This document shows, one piece after another, positions 36,638 to 50,469 of a stretch of DNA of 64,000 nt; position 1 is the stretch's first letter; every line of letters begins with the position of its first letter. The notes under the pieces were generated by a model. The model was not told where the DNA came from and made no database searches. It worked only from the letters and a program-made list of their open reading frames with translations. The position numbers and the translations under genes are program-made. The stretch is from Bugula neritina (taxonomy: Eukaryota > Bryozoa > Gymnolaemata > Cheilostomatida > Bugulidae), in the NCBI GenBank assembly GCA_964035545.1, contig OZ037768.1:24082819-24146818 (forward strand), read 5' to 3'.

Positions 36638-37827
36638 TTTTTTATTAGCATTTAGCCGCAGTTATAGCGGATGGATGAAAGCTGCAGGTATTTTCAAAAC
36701 TTAAGCGGGTCAACTTTCCAATGCTTTAATGTGCGACGTTGTGGTCAGGTTTGCGTGCCGTCTTTGCTATTCAGTTAACGCTAAATAAATACTATCTTGT
36801 AAATTTGATTGGCTTTTGCGATACATGCACGTGATTAATATTATTGCTATTTCTGCAATATAATCAAAGTTGGATGGTCATGGTCAGTTCAGTTTTATAG
36901 GAGCAAGCCTAAAAACAAGTAGGTAGCTTCATGTTAAAAAACTTATTATCACTCTAAAAAATACAAGAAAAAATAAAAACATGCTAGAATTTTTATTGGC
37001 TTATTTTATTTGTTTTTTTAAAATTAAGTTATAATGATAAACTAAAACATGAAGTGATGATCATGATCATGATCATGATGCAATCTAAATCTCAATCTGA
37101 ATCATGCAATTAATATTATTATTAGAATTAGTATCACATACTCATACTGATACTCATACTGATACTGATACTTATAGCTACTTATACCATCAGTATGACT
37201 GTATGAGTATCACTATCAGTATGGCACAATTTGAATTACATTGGGTTTTACATTCACATTGATTTTAAATAATTGAAACTCGCATTGACTCAATCATTGA
37301 TTGGCATTGTGATTGTCATTGTGAATAGTATTGACTCAGTATTAAATTTAATACTATAATATTAATAGTGAGACTAAAAATTAAAAATGCAGCCTACCGC
37401 AGACAATATTAATATGGATAGGAATTTTCTTATTTTATAAACAAAATCATATTGAATATGAATAAACGTAAGAATCATATTATTGTATTGCTATTAACTT
37501 TAAATATGTACTAGGTTAGTTTTTACTCAATTATTTTCATTCTGTTGACTTTCATTTTGCATAAACGATTATCATATTCGTTATGCTATAAAATTTTATA
37601 CCATTTTTATCAGGTAAATATTTCTCAACTGGGGTTGACCTTCATCTTTTGAAATCCTGCTGATTTTATCAAATTTTTTCATTTTATCTTTTTTCACATT
37701 GAAATTTTACTTTATTGCATTGCACAAATTCTACTCTTATTATAATAATAATTTGCTTTGTGAAAACTACATAGTGGTGAACTTGGCACTTTCCTTGATT
37801 TGAATCGAATTTTATTTTCTCTGTGAT
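36638..37827. promoter_or_regulatory. Divergent 5' region of ACIN1 and BLOC1S4
   Basis: About 1.2 kb of AT-rich spacer with TACTCATACTGA microsatellite patches near 37140-37220 and ATGATC palindromes near 37060. No exon is recognised; promoters are inferred only from the head-to-head layout. Confidence 0.4.
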
Positions 37828-39680
37828 ATGGGTACAGATATGGAAAATAGCAATGTTGAAACACCCAAGGCCAATCCCGCACCAGAGTTTGAACCATTAG
37901 CTTCCCAGATATCAGAATTGGTGACGGTTGATTCCACAGCTGAGGTGAGAATACTTCAAACTCAAATACTCTCGGCTTTTAGAAACAAGTATAAGAATGT
38001 TCCTTAATTAACTTGTTATGGTATTCATATAATTATTTCAAAACATGCTTGTAAATTGTTTTTTGCAGAAATAAATTTCTGTGGAAGATTTTACTGTTAC
38101 AGCAGTTTCATTTGTAGGAAAAGAAATTGAATGATGAGATTGACTTGATGCTACACAAGATCTCTGAGTTTATGGAGATATTAGAAATGGTATCCAACTT
38201 TATAGTTTATTCCTATACCTACAATTGTAAATTGTCTGCTCCCCGCATCATTAAAAGCCGGATATTTATTGTCTTGTGTAAGAATATGAGCAGCTTTATG
38301 GTACCAGAGGGCAGAGGTGTGCCAAGTTTAATAATGCCTAATTTACATGTTTTTGTGTTCCTACTTCATGGAATATACTTTCACGGTGTGTTGATGTTGA
38401 AATTGGTTAGTTTCAGACTTGCGAATAATACATAATGTGTTGAATGGCTTTGATATAGTTTTTCATGTAGGAACCATAACTTACTATTATTTCAATATTT
38501 GCATTATTCAATCTGACTAGAGAGGCAGCATGTTGCATTGCTGCCGGGGTATTCAGAAGTGATGTTGTACTTTTCAGATTAGAAGCGACACGAACATGTG
38601 TGTTAACAGTACGTTACCTCTCATTACAGAGAAGTCTAGAGCTCTTGAGCAGACATTTGATAGAATTGACAAGCTAGAGGTCAGTGGTTGCTGGTGTGTT
38701 GCTATGATACCATCTAATAGAACTATTACTGTGTTATGTGGTCCTATTTTACTCTCTCTAGTATTAGTAGCACTACTCATTGCTAGTAATAGTACTGCTA
38801 GTAGTAGTACTATCACACTACTAGTAATACTAATACTATTAATACTATTACTAGTATAACAGATTGTAGCTGTAATATCTTATAGGTGATGGTGTCACAC
38901 ATAGACCAAACTCTTACCAAACTGGAGCAGCAGGTTAAAGGAGCAGAAGCTAACTTTAGCACTTTCTCCACTTTCAAGAAAAAGATGCTGGGAGCTCTGA
39001 GCAGCATCGGGGTGAGTAGATGTGCACAAGTGGTGACAGGTATGTACATGTAGTGACAAGTGGATACATTTGGTAACAGGTGGTGACAGTGATGACAGGT
39101 GTGTACATGTAGTGACAAGTGGATACATTTGGTAACAGGTGGTGACAGGGATGACAGGTGTGTACATGTGATGACAAGTGAATACATGTGGTAACAGGTG
39201 GTGACAGTGATGACAGGTGTGTATGTGTAGTGACAGGTGTTTACATGTGGCGACAGGTGTGTATATGTAGTGACAGGTGTGTACATGTAGGGACAGGTGA
39301 GTATATGTGGTGACAGGTGTGTACATGTAGTGACAGGTGTGTACATGTAGTGACAGGTGTGTACATGTAGTGACAGGTGTGTACATGTAGTGACAGGTGT
39401 GTACATGTAGTGACAGGTGTTTACATGTGGCGACAGGTGTGTATATGTAGTGACAGGTGAGTACATGTAGTGACAGGTGAGTACATGTAGTGACAGGTGA
39501 GTACATGTAGTAACAGGTGTGTACATGTAGTGACAGGTGTGTACATGTAGTATTGGATGTTTCCTACAGAGAAGTCACCAAGACACGAGTCCTGTCTATC
39601 AAAGACCTGTAGAAGGAAACGCCAGCAACTATGAAAAAGTAGAGATATTCAGCACTTCTGATTTCTTTCCTGACAGCTAG
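37828..39680 (+). CDS. BLOC1S4: Biogenesis of lysosome-related organelles complex 1 subunit 4 (cappuccino)
   Basis: BLOC1S4 is one of the eight small helical subunits of BLOC-1, which acts in endosome-to-lysosome-related-organelle transport. Five exons: 37828-37944, 38118-38189, 38578-38679, 38886-39011, 39570-39680; all exon borders are phase 0 and give 175 residues (human 217, with a longer N-terminus). Family features: a first helix with KISEFMEILEM; a second with LEQTFDRIDKLEVMVSHI, then TLTKLEQQVKGAEANF; and the C-terminal box YEKVEIFSTSDFFPDS, which parallels the conserved end of the family. An alternative acceptor after CATTACAG at 38631 would shorten exon 3 but break the frame. AATAAA at 39894-39899. 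The assignment rests on helix order and the C-terminal box. Confidence 0.87.
38755..38860. repeat. CTAGTA/TAATAC microsatellite
   Basis: Degenerate GTAGTACTA and TAATACTAT units in the third BLOC1S4 intron, immediately before the acceptor region. Confidence 0.75.
39018..39552. repeat. 20-bp minisatellite, about 26 copies, after the last BLOC1S4 donor
   Basis: The unit is GTGACAGGTGTGTACATGTA, with variants (GGTAACAGGTG, GATGACAGG). It begins within ten bases of the donor at 39012 and fills the intron. Confidence 0.95.
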
Positions 39681-40523
39681 TCTTAATATCCAGATAATAA
39701 TTTTGATATTATGTAATTTATCCCAGCAAATATAGTTAGTATGACATTGGAGTTATCTAACCATTTTATTTGTTAATTTTCTGTGATTTTTTCCATTCCT
39801 CACTAATTTAGCCAAACTAGTATTTATTGTTAACTGAGATGTATAATTACTGGTGCATTTTGCATTAGTTTCATAATTAAAGTATAATGACACAATAAAC
39901 AACTTTTTTGTTTTAATTCCTCAGCTTGAATAACATTCATTGATATAAAATAGGTATCAAAAAGTGACGTTTGTAAAACACAAATGCATTTTCATATTCC
40001 CTATATGATCAATGTTGAATTAATTTCTTTTATAATGGTTTATAAGTAATAAAGTTGTTTTTATTCATTTAGCTATGGACTATATTACATGGCTTGTTTT
40101 GCTAAAGTTGCTATTACAGTGTAGCACGGCTTTACTTCAGAGCAATATCAAACACTCCAGTCTCATGAGTAAATATATTAAATAGAGACATGAAGATTGG
40201 TTTTCAGCAGTTAGAATAGGTTTAAGGTCATGTAGCTTTCTCACTGATGTATTTACATGATATATTTCATCGTACAACAAATATTTACAATGCATAGCCT
40301 ATTGGAAACTAAAATACGTAAATAAATTATTATTAAAGTTGAAGGTATTAGACAAGTAAGCTAACGCAACGCTCTTGCAGTCAGTCAACTTGTAATGCAT
40401 AGGGGAGAACAACTTCAACACAACTCAAAGGCATAGTTTGTGACTAAGTACACTGGTACACCTTCAACTACACTAATATACATACAATATATACAGTAAT
40501 TTGCATATTTAAATGTTGACTCA
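39681..40523. other. Convergent 3' region of BLOC1S4 and SGF29
   Basis: AT-rich with the BLOC1S4 polyadenylation signal. No gene or repeat array seen. Confidence 0.5.
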
Positions 40524-43500
40524 TTACTCCAGAAAAGGAATGACGTATCTTTGAGCTACTTTAAGAGGTGGAGAATATCCATCAGGATAGCTTGTGTCCT
40601 CAAACAGTATCTGGTAGTGGTCCTCAGACTAAAGGCACACAGGAATATATGTTATATAAACAGTATCTGGCTGTAACACTGAGTTACAACTAAGTGTTGC
40701 TTAGAGATAGAATGGAACATATATAATACAGAATAGAATATTGTTTAGAATTTGTAATTATATACTGCACTTATAATAAATACAGTATGGTATTTGTACC
40801 CGTATACTATATACATATAGTATGTTACATAATGTATCATAACTGAATAGTGTGCTCCACTCATACTTACATCTTTGGGTAGAGAGTGGATAACTCCCTT
40901 GTAGAAGCATGTAGTCTGAGGGTACAATGCCATGATGGTCTAGTAAAATAGACAGCACAAAATATATTATTCATTCACAGGTTTTTTAATATACACAGTG
41001 TATGCACACTCTATACGACACAACAGTATATAATACACAGTGCATGTACATACTATACGACACAACAGTATATAATATACACAGTGCATGTACACTCTAT
41101 ACGACACAACAGTACATAATATACAGTGTATGCACACTCTATACAACACAACAGTATATAATATACACAGTGTAGGTACACTATATACGACACAACAGTA
41201 CATAATATACACAGTGTATGTACACTCTATACGACACAACAGTATATAATATACACAGCGCATGCACATACTATACGACACAACTATATATAATATACAC
41301 AGTGTAGGCACACTCTATACAACACAACTGTATATAATATACACAGTGTAGGTACATACTATACAACACAACTGTATATAATATACACAGTGTAGGTACA
41401 CTCTATACGACACAACAGTATATAATATACACAGTGCATGTACATACTATACGACACAACAGTATATAATATACACAGTGCATGTACATACTATACGACA
41501 CAACTGTATATAATATACTTACCGTCATGACTGGGTAGAGACACTCTTTCTGTAAGATGGGGTCAGCTTTGTAGAGAGGCAAGGCTATCACTCTCTTCTT
41601 ACTCAGTATGTGTCTTCTGCAATCCATGAGTTATATGATATATTACATAAGATATATTACATACGATATATTAAATACGATATATTACATATGATATATT
41701 ACATAAGATATATTACATACGATATATTAAATACGATATATTACATATGATATATTACATACGATATATTACATAGGATATATTACATAGGATATATTAC
41801 ATATGATATATTACATACGATATATTACATACGATATACTACATATGATATATTACATACGATATATTAAATACGATATATTACATATGATATATTACAT
41901 ACGATATATTACATACGATATATTACATAGGATATATTACATATGATATATTACATACGATATATTACATACGATATACTACATATGATATATTACATAC
42001 GATATATTAAATACGATATAGTACATATGATATATTACATATGATATATTACATATGATATATTACATACGATATATTACAGAACTCACTCCCTGCCTTC
42101 CTCAGAGTCAATATCGTCCACGTCGTATTTCCCCGTCGTACTGTTGAATGAGACGACCTCTGCCAAGATCCAGTTGTCCTCCCCCTCTGACCCTTTCACC
42201 AAGGCTGCCACGTACTTACCTTTCGGTACAATGTAGCCCGAGTCCGCCTGCAGGCAGCCGCAGAGTGGGGGAGGTCTACAACAGCCCCGCATTGCTTATA
42301 TAATCACTGCTGACACAAAAAATCACGATGTGCTAAGTTTTATGGTAATAAATTAAAAAAAATGGCCCAACTTTATCAAAGGGTGTAAAACGCAAAGAAA
42401 TTCATTTCAACATTAGAGAAAATATTTCAGTGCCCACTTTTCATAGCGCGTTGATGCCTTCCAGAGGGGGAGATTGGCAGCATCTTTGTGCACCATAGAC
42501 ATGAGTACGCCCCTCCTCATCACCGGCACCTTTGGCTCCGTCACTGCAATACAAAGCTCTGAGGCTATAACTGTATGTATTACATGTTATTTGTTCTTAC
42601 AGCATAAACTATGGAGATGAGACAACTCCTAACTTATCACATGGTGAATAAGCATCACACTAATACCCTACACTAGGACTAGTACCCTGCACTAGGACTA
42701 GTACCCTACACTAGGACTAGTACCCTACACTAGGACTAATACCCTACACTAGGACTAGTACCCTACACTAGGACTAATACCCTACACTAGGACTAGTACC
42801 CTGCTACTCACCTGTTTTGTTCCGATATGACTTGATCTCAGCTATCTTGTCTATTGCTTGCTGGAGCAGCTGTGCCTCGGCCTGAGCATCTGCTATGGCT
42901 GTGGAATACATTCCTTTGAGACGGGACTTGTAGTACGGCGACACTACACATTACACCAGGGACACAGGCTATATATGCGTGTCATAGTGTGTAAGTATAT
43001 CAACGTGTCACAGTGTGTAAGTATATCAACATGTCATAGTGTGTAAGTATATCAACGTGTCACAGTGTGTAAGTATATCAACATGTCACAGTGTGTAAGT
43101 ATATCAACATGTCATAGTGTGTAAGTATATCAACATGTCATAGTGTGTAAGTATATCAACATGTCATAGTGTGTAAGTATATCAACATGTCATAGTGTGT
43201 AAGTACATCAACATGTCACAGTGTGTAAGTACATTAACATGTCATAGTGTGTAAGGATATTAACATGTCATAGTGTGTAAGTATATCAACATGTCATAGT
43301 GTGTAAGTATATCAGCATGTCATAGTGTGTAAGTATATCAACATGTCATAGTGTGTAAGGATTAAAAATGAGACTGAATGGCAGTTTGAAGTAAATATTT
43401 CCTCTGCACACTCCCAGCTGGTAGAAAATCATTAGATTTTTACTCTCTTTTGCAACATTAAAGCCTGATTATAATACAGTATAATATACATTCTCCAACC

Positions 43501-43884
43501 TTTAGTCTTTCTATGTTACAAATAATTGCCTTACCTTTACCCTCCTGTTGGATTTTGTCGTGTACTTTCTGTAGATTTAGTAGTGATGGTTCACCTCTGT
43601 TCCGCTCTTCCTACATTTTCAAAACAAAATAAAACCTAAACACAATAAATGAAAGCCTATTTCAGTCCGAAAAGAATACAAACACAGACTTATATAAGAC
43701 CAACAGTATCCTAGCCAGTTGTCATGGTCAATGCTTTTTCTATTTCCAGTCAATGGGATTTTCATACTAAAAAATGTACTTATATTTGCAGATTAACAAA
43801 TACGTGTCTTACCTGTATTTGGTGGGCCAACTCATGCAGCTCCTTTAGCATCTCTTTTAACTTTGGATTCACATCTGTTCCCAT
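40524..43884 (-). CDS. SGF29: SAGA-associated factor 29 (CCDC101)
   Basis: SGF29 is the SAGA/ATAC subunit that binds H3K4me2/3 through tandem Tudor domains and recruits acetyltransferase activity. Eight exons: 43813-43884, 43535-43610, 42812-42943, 42438-42543, 42090-42275, 41523-41616, 40871-40939, 40524-40628; the phases close at 279 residues (human 293). An N-terminal coiled coil (EERNRGEPSLLNLQKVHDKI, SPYYKSRLKGMYSTAIADAQ) is followed by PVMRRGVLMSMV and LPLW. The tandem Tudor module then follows: YIVPKGKYVAALVKG, WILAEVVSFN, YDVDDIDSEEG with the acidic residues that hold the H3 N-terminus, KKRVIALPLYKADP, MALYPQTTCFYKGVIH with aromatic cage residues, and HYQILFEDTSYPDGYSPPL, ending VAQRYVIPFLE. 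Three of its introns begin with minisatellites. Confidence 0.96.
40985..41520. repeat. About 44-bp minisatellite directly at an SGF29 donor
   Basis: Around 12 copies built on ACACTCTATACGACACAACA and GTATATAATATACACAGTG. In gene sense the array starts with the donor GTAAGTATATTATATAC itself. Confidence 0.95.
41640..42082. repeat. 14-bp minisatellite GATATATTACATAC after an SGF29 donor
   Basis: About 30 copies with C/T/G/A variants fill the intron between exons 5 and 6 and end six bases from the donor at 42088-42089. Confidence 0.95.
42655..42800. repeat. 19-bp minisatellite after an SGF29 donor
   Basis: About seven copies of ACTAGGACTAGTACCCTAC lie about ten bases from the donor at 42810-42811. 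Confidence 0.95.
42975..43362. repeat. 26-bp minisatellite in the second SGF29 intron
   Basis: About 15 copies of GTGTGTAAGTATATCAACAT plus GTCATA. The plus strand carries GTAAGTAT donor-like sequence in each unit. This array sits nearer the acceptor of the 42812-42943 exon than the donor. Confidence 0.95.
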
Positions 43885-45421
43885 TTTAATCTGTAGCAAT
43901 AATATACTATCAATATGAGTATGCTGATTATAACTTTAACATTACTATTAAGTTTAGTTTAGCTCTGAATATTACAATAAAAAATAGCTACAAATGAGAA
44001 CATAAGCTTAAAAACTAAATATAAGTTTTACTATTAGTATTACTAATACTATTAGTAAAGGTGAATCTGAATGCAACAACTTTTTACATCATACTCATAC
44101 TGATTAATATGAAAGTGAAACTGGATCTGAATGTTTATCGATTAGTATTAGTATTAGTACCATTACGACTAGTTGATTATAACTAATCGAAAAATTATGA
44201 AATATCGATATGTAAATACCATGTTACTTTTATGCAATTATTATTAGTATTACTATTAGTATCACTAATAATACTACTACTACTAGTGAATTTGAATTTA
44301 AAATTTTAAGGCCAAATTGAAATTTATGCAAGACAAACTGAAACGCAAACAGTAAGTAATAACTACAAGTTCAGCTTCATGCACTCAGTCTGAGTCTCAC
44401 GCTCAAAGTCAGTCTCTCTATTTCAAGTCACTAGTAGTACTAGACCTACTCCTAGTAGTAGACGTAGTAAAGCTGTGAACGTCAACGTCAAACGCCCAAA
44501 CGGTAAAGAAAGCAAATGCCAAGCCCAATGGTTTAAATGTTAATTTGAATTGAGAATATTCTTTGAAAAATTTATAAATACTTTAATTTTAAAATATTGA
44601 CAATTGATTATTAGAGCACTTTAAATTTAAAACAATTGAGGTGATGGTAACATAATTAATATTAACATTTATGATAATCATTATTTACAATCATTCTGAT
44701 TCTAACTTCTTGAATTTGGCATCGTAGTCCGAGTGTTGCGTAACACATAATGAATGTTTCCAATATATTATCGAATAAATTTAACGTGCAACCATGATAT
44801 TGAATGTTGAGCAAGACTCTGCCCGATGACATTGTTGAGGAGTAGAGAGAACAACTCTAGAAATAATGCAAATTTTCAATTTGTCTTTATTACAAGGTTT
44901 TATTGAATTATTGCAAATAAAATTTCAGATTATCTTCCAAGCGTTAGAGTATGATTGTATTGATAGATGCAGTAAACTCTTGGGACTCTAACATACAACT
45001 TCTACCGCAGATCATTAGCTGAAATTGACTTAACAGCAGTTGCATATAACAAGTGTTGCAGACAGTGACTTGCAGAGTAATTCCAGCACCTCATACACTG
45101 AAAGCATCCACAAGCTAGTCACACATTATATTTAGCACAGCACATATATTATAATGGACATATAACTTAACATATTCAACAGTTGAATTAGTTTTATTTA
45201 TAAACCAAAATAGGGTTCCCAAATGTTTAAATATATTTTGTTAATTTAAAATAAAACGAAACGTTACACAAAGTTGATTTAATACAACAATAAAACAATG
45301 GAATAACATACTACATTATGTCTTTATATAAAACTTGTATTAAAATACATCAGATAAAAAATCACTGAAATTATTCACAGTTACAAGAAACATTAGTATC
45401 AAAACTCAAGGAATTGCCAGG
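43885..45421. other. Intergenic AT-rich spacer
   Basis: Degenerate TATTAGTATTAC microsatellite patches near 44030-44280 and ACTAGTAGTAC near 44430. No gene recognised. Confidence 0.5.
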
Positions 45422-47553
45422 TTAACTATTTTTACTCCATTTCAGCAGATTGAGAATTTCTTTGGAAGATCTTTTGACTAGCAGTAGAATTTTAACAAAC
45501 CAAATTGAGTTGAGGATGAAAAAGCCGATGGTGCAGCAGGAGCAAATAGTGGGTAGAGCAAAAAAACCATCTATAAAAGGGAGACCTCTGTACACAGCGT
45601 AGGTGTGAACCAGGTGGAACCAGATGTATATCCTGGCTATACTGAAACTGACCGCTAGTAGTAAACCATTCACTATGTATAGAGTGGTGTGTCTCATTTC
45701 AACCTGAATCATATGACTAGACAGTTATATCATATTACCACATTGATATATTATATTACTACATTGATATATTATATTACCACATAGATATATTATATTA
45801 CCTTATTGATATATTATATTACCACATAGATATATTATATTACCACATAGATATATTATATTATCACATAGATATATTATATTACCAGTAGCTGTAATAT
45901 ATTACTAAAAAGACGTTTACCTGCAGCAAAATATGCCGAAGAGAAATAAATGGAATCGTTGCTTGCATGGTTATAGCACAGCCAATAATGTAATCTCCCT
46001 TCCCATGACGAAAATGCTGTAATTGAAGAAAATGTGTACATATTATCTCTCACAAATGGCCAATTGTAAGCAAAACATGAGGGGAAAGTAGAGCAGTTAC
46101 TGACTGTGTGACTAACATAAACAGGTGAAACAGAGAAGATGATTCCTTCAGAGTACGTAGCAACTAGCAAGTCACCAGTACATTCTAGAAACAACTTGAG
46201 AACTTATAGAAAAAATTCCATCAGTAAACCACATATTGTAAGTTAAGAGTAAGTAATATACTGTACGTCAATAGTAAGTCATATATTGTCAGGTTCCTTA
46301 GTGTTGAATATCAACAGATTCATTGAGAGTTTCCTATCCAAACAGACCTACTCCACGAGTGGATAGAACGCTGACAGAGACGTGATGGTAAGACACTCTG
46401 GTACGAGTCTGTAAGACACTCTGGTACGAGTCTGTAAGACACTCTGGTACGAGTCTGTATACTTACCAACAGAGCTGGTCCATACAACATCGGGAGAAAG
46501 AAATGGTGTAACACCATCAGCGGCTGATATTTAACAAAAGATTTGACTCGAGACAGGAAGTCCTTATCTGCCATTTCATTGGCCCGTTTAGAAACGTAGA
46601 CCTTGTAGTCGGCCCACGAGTCATAGTAAAAGTATGGAATCCAAAAGCACACGTAATAGTCTAGCGGGATAAACCTGGGAAATCACAAAGTAGTGAATCA
46701 AATTAAACTGAATGAACATTTACTCGACTTCTCAGTAATAGCAAATACAGAATATTTCATAGAGGCAGAAAAAGTGTTACTACAATTATTTAATTTCAAT
46801 TTTTTTTTCAATTTTTATCAAACATAGATACATATGTTCAGCAAATAAATAACTGTGAATACTAGACTTTGGAGTTTCTGTCTGGACAACTACTTTAAGA
46901 CATTACTAGTGGCTTGGAATCAGCCCTAGGATAGTATAAATTATATTCTGCAGTGCAGTAAGCATAAGATAATGTGGTAATTACACATTCAACAGCGAGA
47001 AGATAAAATGTTATCAACATATTATATAACGTCACATAATGTGCTTTTGATTTTGTGCATCAGAATATATTTCTCTAAAGTTATATCAAGAAATCTCCAG
47101 CTATCTCGCGAGTTTTGAGTAGCGAGTTACCTGCTATACACAATGTCATCCCCAGTGTTCATCATTGTCATGACTCCAACTAACACAGCGGTCAGAGCTT
47201 GGATAGCAGAAACAGATCTAGAAAAGAAAGGACAACTCACAAAACTTTGAGAATTTATTATGCAGACAAAAGTTAGTTAATTAGGAACTGTCATTTAAAC
47301 AATTCAAATCTCTTTCATGTTTGAAATTTAAAAGGAACTAGCTACTAATTACAATAATCTTTCACAAGCACTGAATAGTATTCGTTAGTCTGAGTAAAAC
47401 TCATGCAGCTGTACATTGAATATCTTACCTCCCAGATATTTCATTCCTGCTGTAGTCACTGACTACGGATGCAGGGAGACTATATCTGATAGTTTTGTAG
47501 AGTGTTGGGTAGGTGACAAATCCCAAAGTAGCAAATAACAGCTTCTCAATCAT
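45422..47553 (-). CDS. TLC-domain protein, TLCD3/FAM57 type (copy A)
   Basis: TLC-domain (TRAM-LAG1-CLN8) membrane proteins act in sphingolipid and fatty-acyl metabolism; TLCD3B has been reported to have ceramide synthase activity. Five exons: 47429-47553, 47131-47217, 46467-46674, 45921-46016, 45422-45703; the phases close at 265 residues (human TLCD3A 257). Visible: a first membrane helix (LLFATLGFVTYPTLY); TGDDIVYSRFIPLDYYVCFW; IPYFYYDSWADYKVYV; a His-His pair in LMVLHHFFLPMLYGP matching the family's conserved histidines; GKGDYIIGCAITMQATIPF; ISLRHILLQVEMRHTTLYIV; and further hydrophobic helices to a basic tail. Copy B lies 3 kb upstream in gene sense. Whether it is TLCD3A- or TLCD3B-like cannot be decided; the duplication looks lineage-specific. 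Confidence 0.9.
45722..45895. repeat. GATATATTATATTACCACAT minisatellite
   Basis: About eight copies of a 20-22 bp unit fill the intron between the last two exons of TLCD3 copy A. Confidence 0.9.
46378..46458. repeat. 23-bp repeat after a TLCD3 copy A donor
   Basis: Three to four copies of GTAAGACACTCTGGTACGAG plus TCT end about seven bases from the donor at 46465-46466. Confidence 0.85.
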
Positions 47554-50469
47554 ATTAGCAGTTGAAGTGGCAATTAAAGAAGAATTTCGTATCACTAAGC
47601 GCCATTCAGTTATTCACAGTGACTGCAAAGAACAAACTTGCTATCACTGCTATAACTACGACCACTACAACCAACCATGACTACATTATTCAAACTATTA
47701 CTGCATCTTTTGGAATGAAAATACATTGAAACTAGTTTTATTAGCAAGTTGGGTAGTTGTTACTGGAAAATTTAATCCATTTCAATACAGTTTTAGAAAA
47801 GCAAACATTAAAGCATATAAAAATACAATGTTCATTCGGAACTGTAATACGCAGTGATACTATGCTCATTAACAATATACTTATTACGAAAATCATGAGC
47901 TTTTCTAACTGCAACAATTCAATTAAAACTAATATAAAAATGAAGTCAAAGCAAAACAGTACTATATTTAATATCTATATTGAATTAAAATATTCATAAC
48001 AAAAAAGAAGTTTTTAATTTTTAAATTCAAATTTTAGTATATGTATATTATAATAATAAAATAATCATATTGTCCATAGCAAGTGAAAAACTGGATGAGC
48101 ATATATTTGTATTTCAAAGATACAAACAAATACAGCAGTGTTAATATCAAAATGAGGTCAAAGGGCAAGTTAGAACTGAACTTCAACTGCCCTAGAAATG
48201 AATGCCCATAAGTTCACAAAAATGTGCATGATTAGCTAGTCATGAAGTAGAATTAAATGTATTTAGAATGACAAACACAATGACACTCAACATAACCATC
48301 ACCATGTGAAACCAAATGGCTACAGTTAGAATTAGCTTCACTAAAACACACTAAATCTAATACTCAAAATCAAAAGTGAAATTGATACTCAATCTCATAG
48401 CCATACTAATACTTATACTCATTTACTAACTTTAAATAAAACTTCTGCTAAATTTTAAGCCTTTACTTTTAGTGACTTTAAAATTAATGATTTAATCTTT
48501 TAACACTTGCTTAAAGTTAAACTTGAACAATAACTTATACACTCATACTGATATTCATACAATAACAATGATACATGGTGATGATGATGATGATAATGAT
48601 GATGATAGCAATACTTACAGTTTGAGTTAATGTTATAACTTATACTTATAAGTAAAAGTTATGGTTACCTAATCATAATCATAATCATAATGATAATGAT
48701 AATCATAATGATAATGATAATGTATATCAATATGTTATACTTATAGTTATAGTCCGATTATTAATATTATCAATTCTTAGGAAATACTACATTTGCAGAA
48801 CTTTAAATTAATAATAATGGCTTATAGCTGTACCTGTAAAATTATGCCGCGGGAGTAATCGACCAGTTCTGGTAACATAATACCAATATGAATATGAAAA
48901 TAGAAAACATCAACATGAGCTTGTTCAACGTGAATAAAGCGACCTTTAACCTCTAATATGTGATTGCATGAGTGCGGTGAATAGCGATGGTGACGTAATA
49001 TGCAGACAGGTCCAATGACCTTTTGCAGTAAAGTAAAAGATACACCAAAAGGTTGACCAAAGTAAAAATTTGATATTATTAATGTGACCATAATGTATAA
49101 ATTATGAATTTGATACTATCTATTTGTGTATATTGTATTATATATCTATTGAAATATTATGTACATTGGCTAGTTTTAAACCACTAAAATAACAACTTGT
49201 TTTCAACCAATCACCTAAATTATCAAACCTATCACAATAGCTCATTCTTCACCTATTGGTTGTTACCAGAGTAATCATAATATGAAGTATTAATTCATTA
49301 TTACAAAAATATTATGAAATAAAAATTTGGTTACTGTATATTTCAACATCAAACACCTGCACATTAAATTAAAGAAAATGCAGCAAGTATAACTATCTTT
49401 ACAGTTCATAATAATTTGCTTTTATTTAAAAAGATTTCAACACCAAAAGAATCAGTGAAACAGCAAAGTTTAATAAAATTAGCCAAATGTATGCCGAAGA
49501 ACAAAGCCAAGAAATTAAAAAAATGTGTATAGATCAGAACACCTCCATCTATGATAATAGAAGATATTTAAAAATATGTGAAGAAAAGTGAATCTCTCCA
49601 TACGACATGTATCTCATAGTTCAAAAGTGCTAGTGGAAAATAAATTATAATCCTACAAAGCAGTCTGTGTTCTGAAGCTTACATTGAAGCTCTGAGAAAC
49701 TAAAATACTTGGCTACTTCCATTATATTTATATCACAGTAAAAATAAGGAATTATCTCCTCAACATGCTTGCATTCTACATACAAGGTAAGTAATTATAA
49801 TTATTATAACTTAAAATCAAGAAGAATCAGAAAATCAAAGAATCTAATAACAGTAATAAGATGTATTTTATTCTCATATTACTAGAACACAAATCTGACA
49901 GGGTTTTGGTATACCTTTGGTTGCACACAGGGTGATAGTCCATAAAATTATGTTAATAAAAAATATGCAACAATAATTCTATTATAAATAATATTTGGCA
50001 AATGATGTTAAGCCTGTGAGCTTGAAGCTATATATCTACCAGTATATCTACTAGTATATCTACTAGTATATCTACTAGTATATCTACTAGTATATCTACT
50101 AGTAGATATACTAGTATATCTACTAGTATATCTACTAGTAGATATACTAGTAGATATACTAGTATATCTACTAGTATATCTACTAGTATGTCTGAAAGAC
50201 TTTGGTATAGAATATAAAGAATTAGAGGTACAAACAAGAAGGAAGATTACGTGATCAAAAAATAAGCTAAAATGTCTGAGAGAGATGATTTCAGGAAACC
50301 TGCAGACTTGCAGACTACAAAATAGTACAATGTTTGGAGTGACAGACACCTGAATATCACACTGAAACTGTTAGCAATGTTGTAACTAGAGGGTCACAAA
50401 TGAGGGAAATCTATCTACCCATTTTAGGAATAACAGTTCGAAAAAAAATCTTGAATAGCCTGGAATGCT
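47554..50469. other. Spacer between the two TLCD3 copies
   Basis: AT-rich, with an ATCATAATGATAATG microsatellite at 48666-48722. It contains one unexplained minus-strand open frame of 89 residues at 48822-49091, with no recognised domain and not supported as a gene. Confidence 0.45.
50030..50190. repeat. Palindromic TATCTACTAG minisatellite
   Basis: Units CTAGTATATCTA and their reverse complement TAGATATACTAG alternate, so the whole 160-bp stretch can fold on itself. Confidence 0.9.

Noticed and set aside
38813-39526. 237-codon minus-strand frame over the BLOC1S4 intron array
   Set aside because: Generated by the 20-bp minisatellite; it is low-complexity and lies opposite a supported gene.
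48822-49091. 89-codon minus-strand frame between the TLCD3 copies
   Set aside because: Not excluded as a remnant, but no family, splice partner or promoter was recognised; left as spacer.
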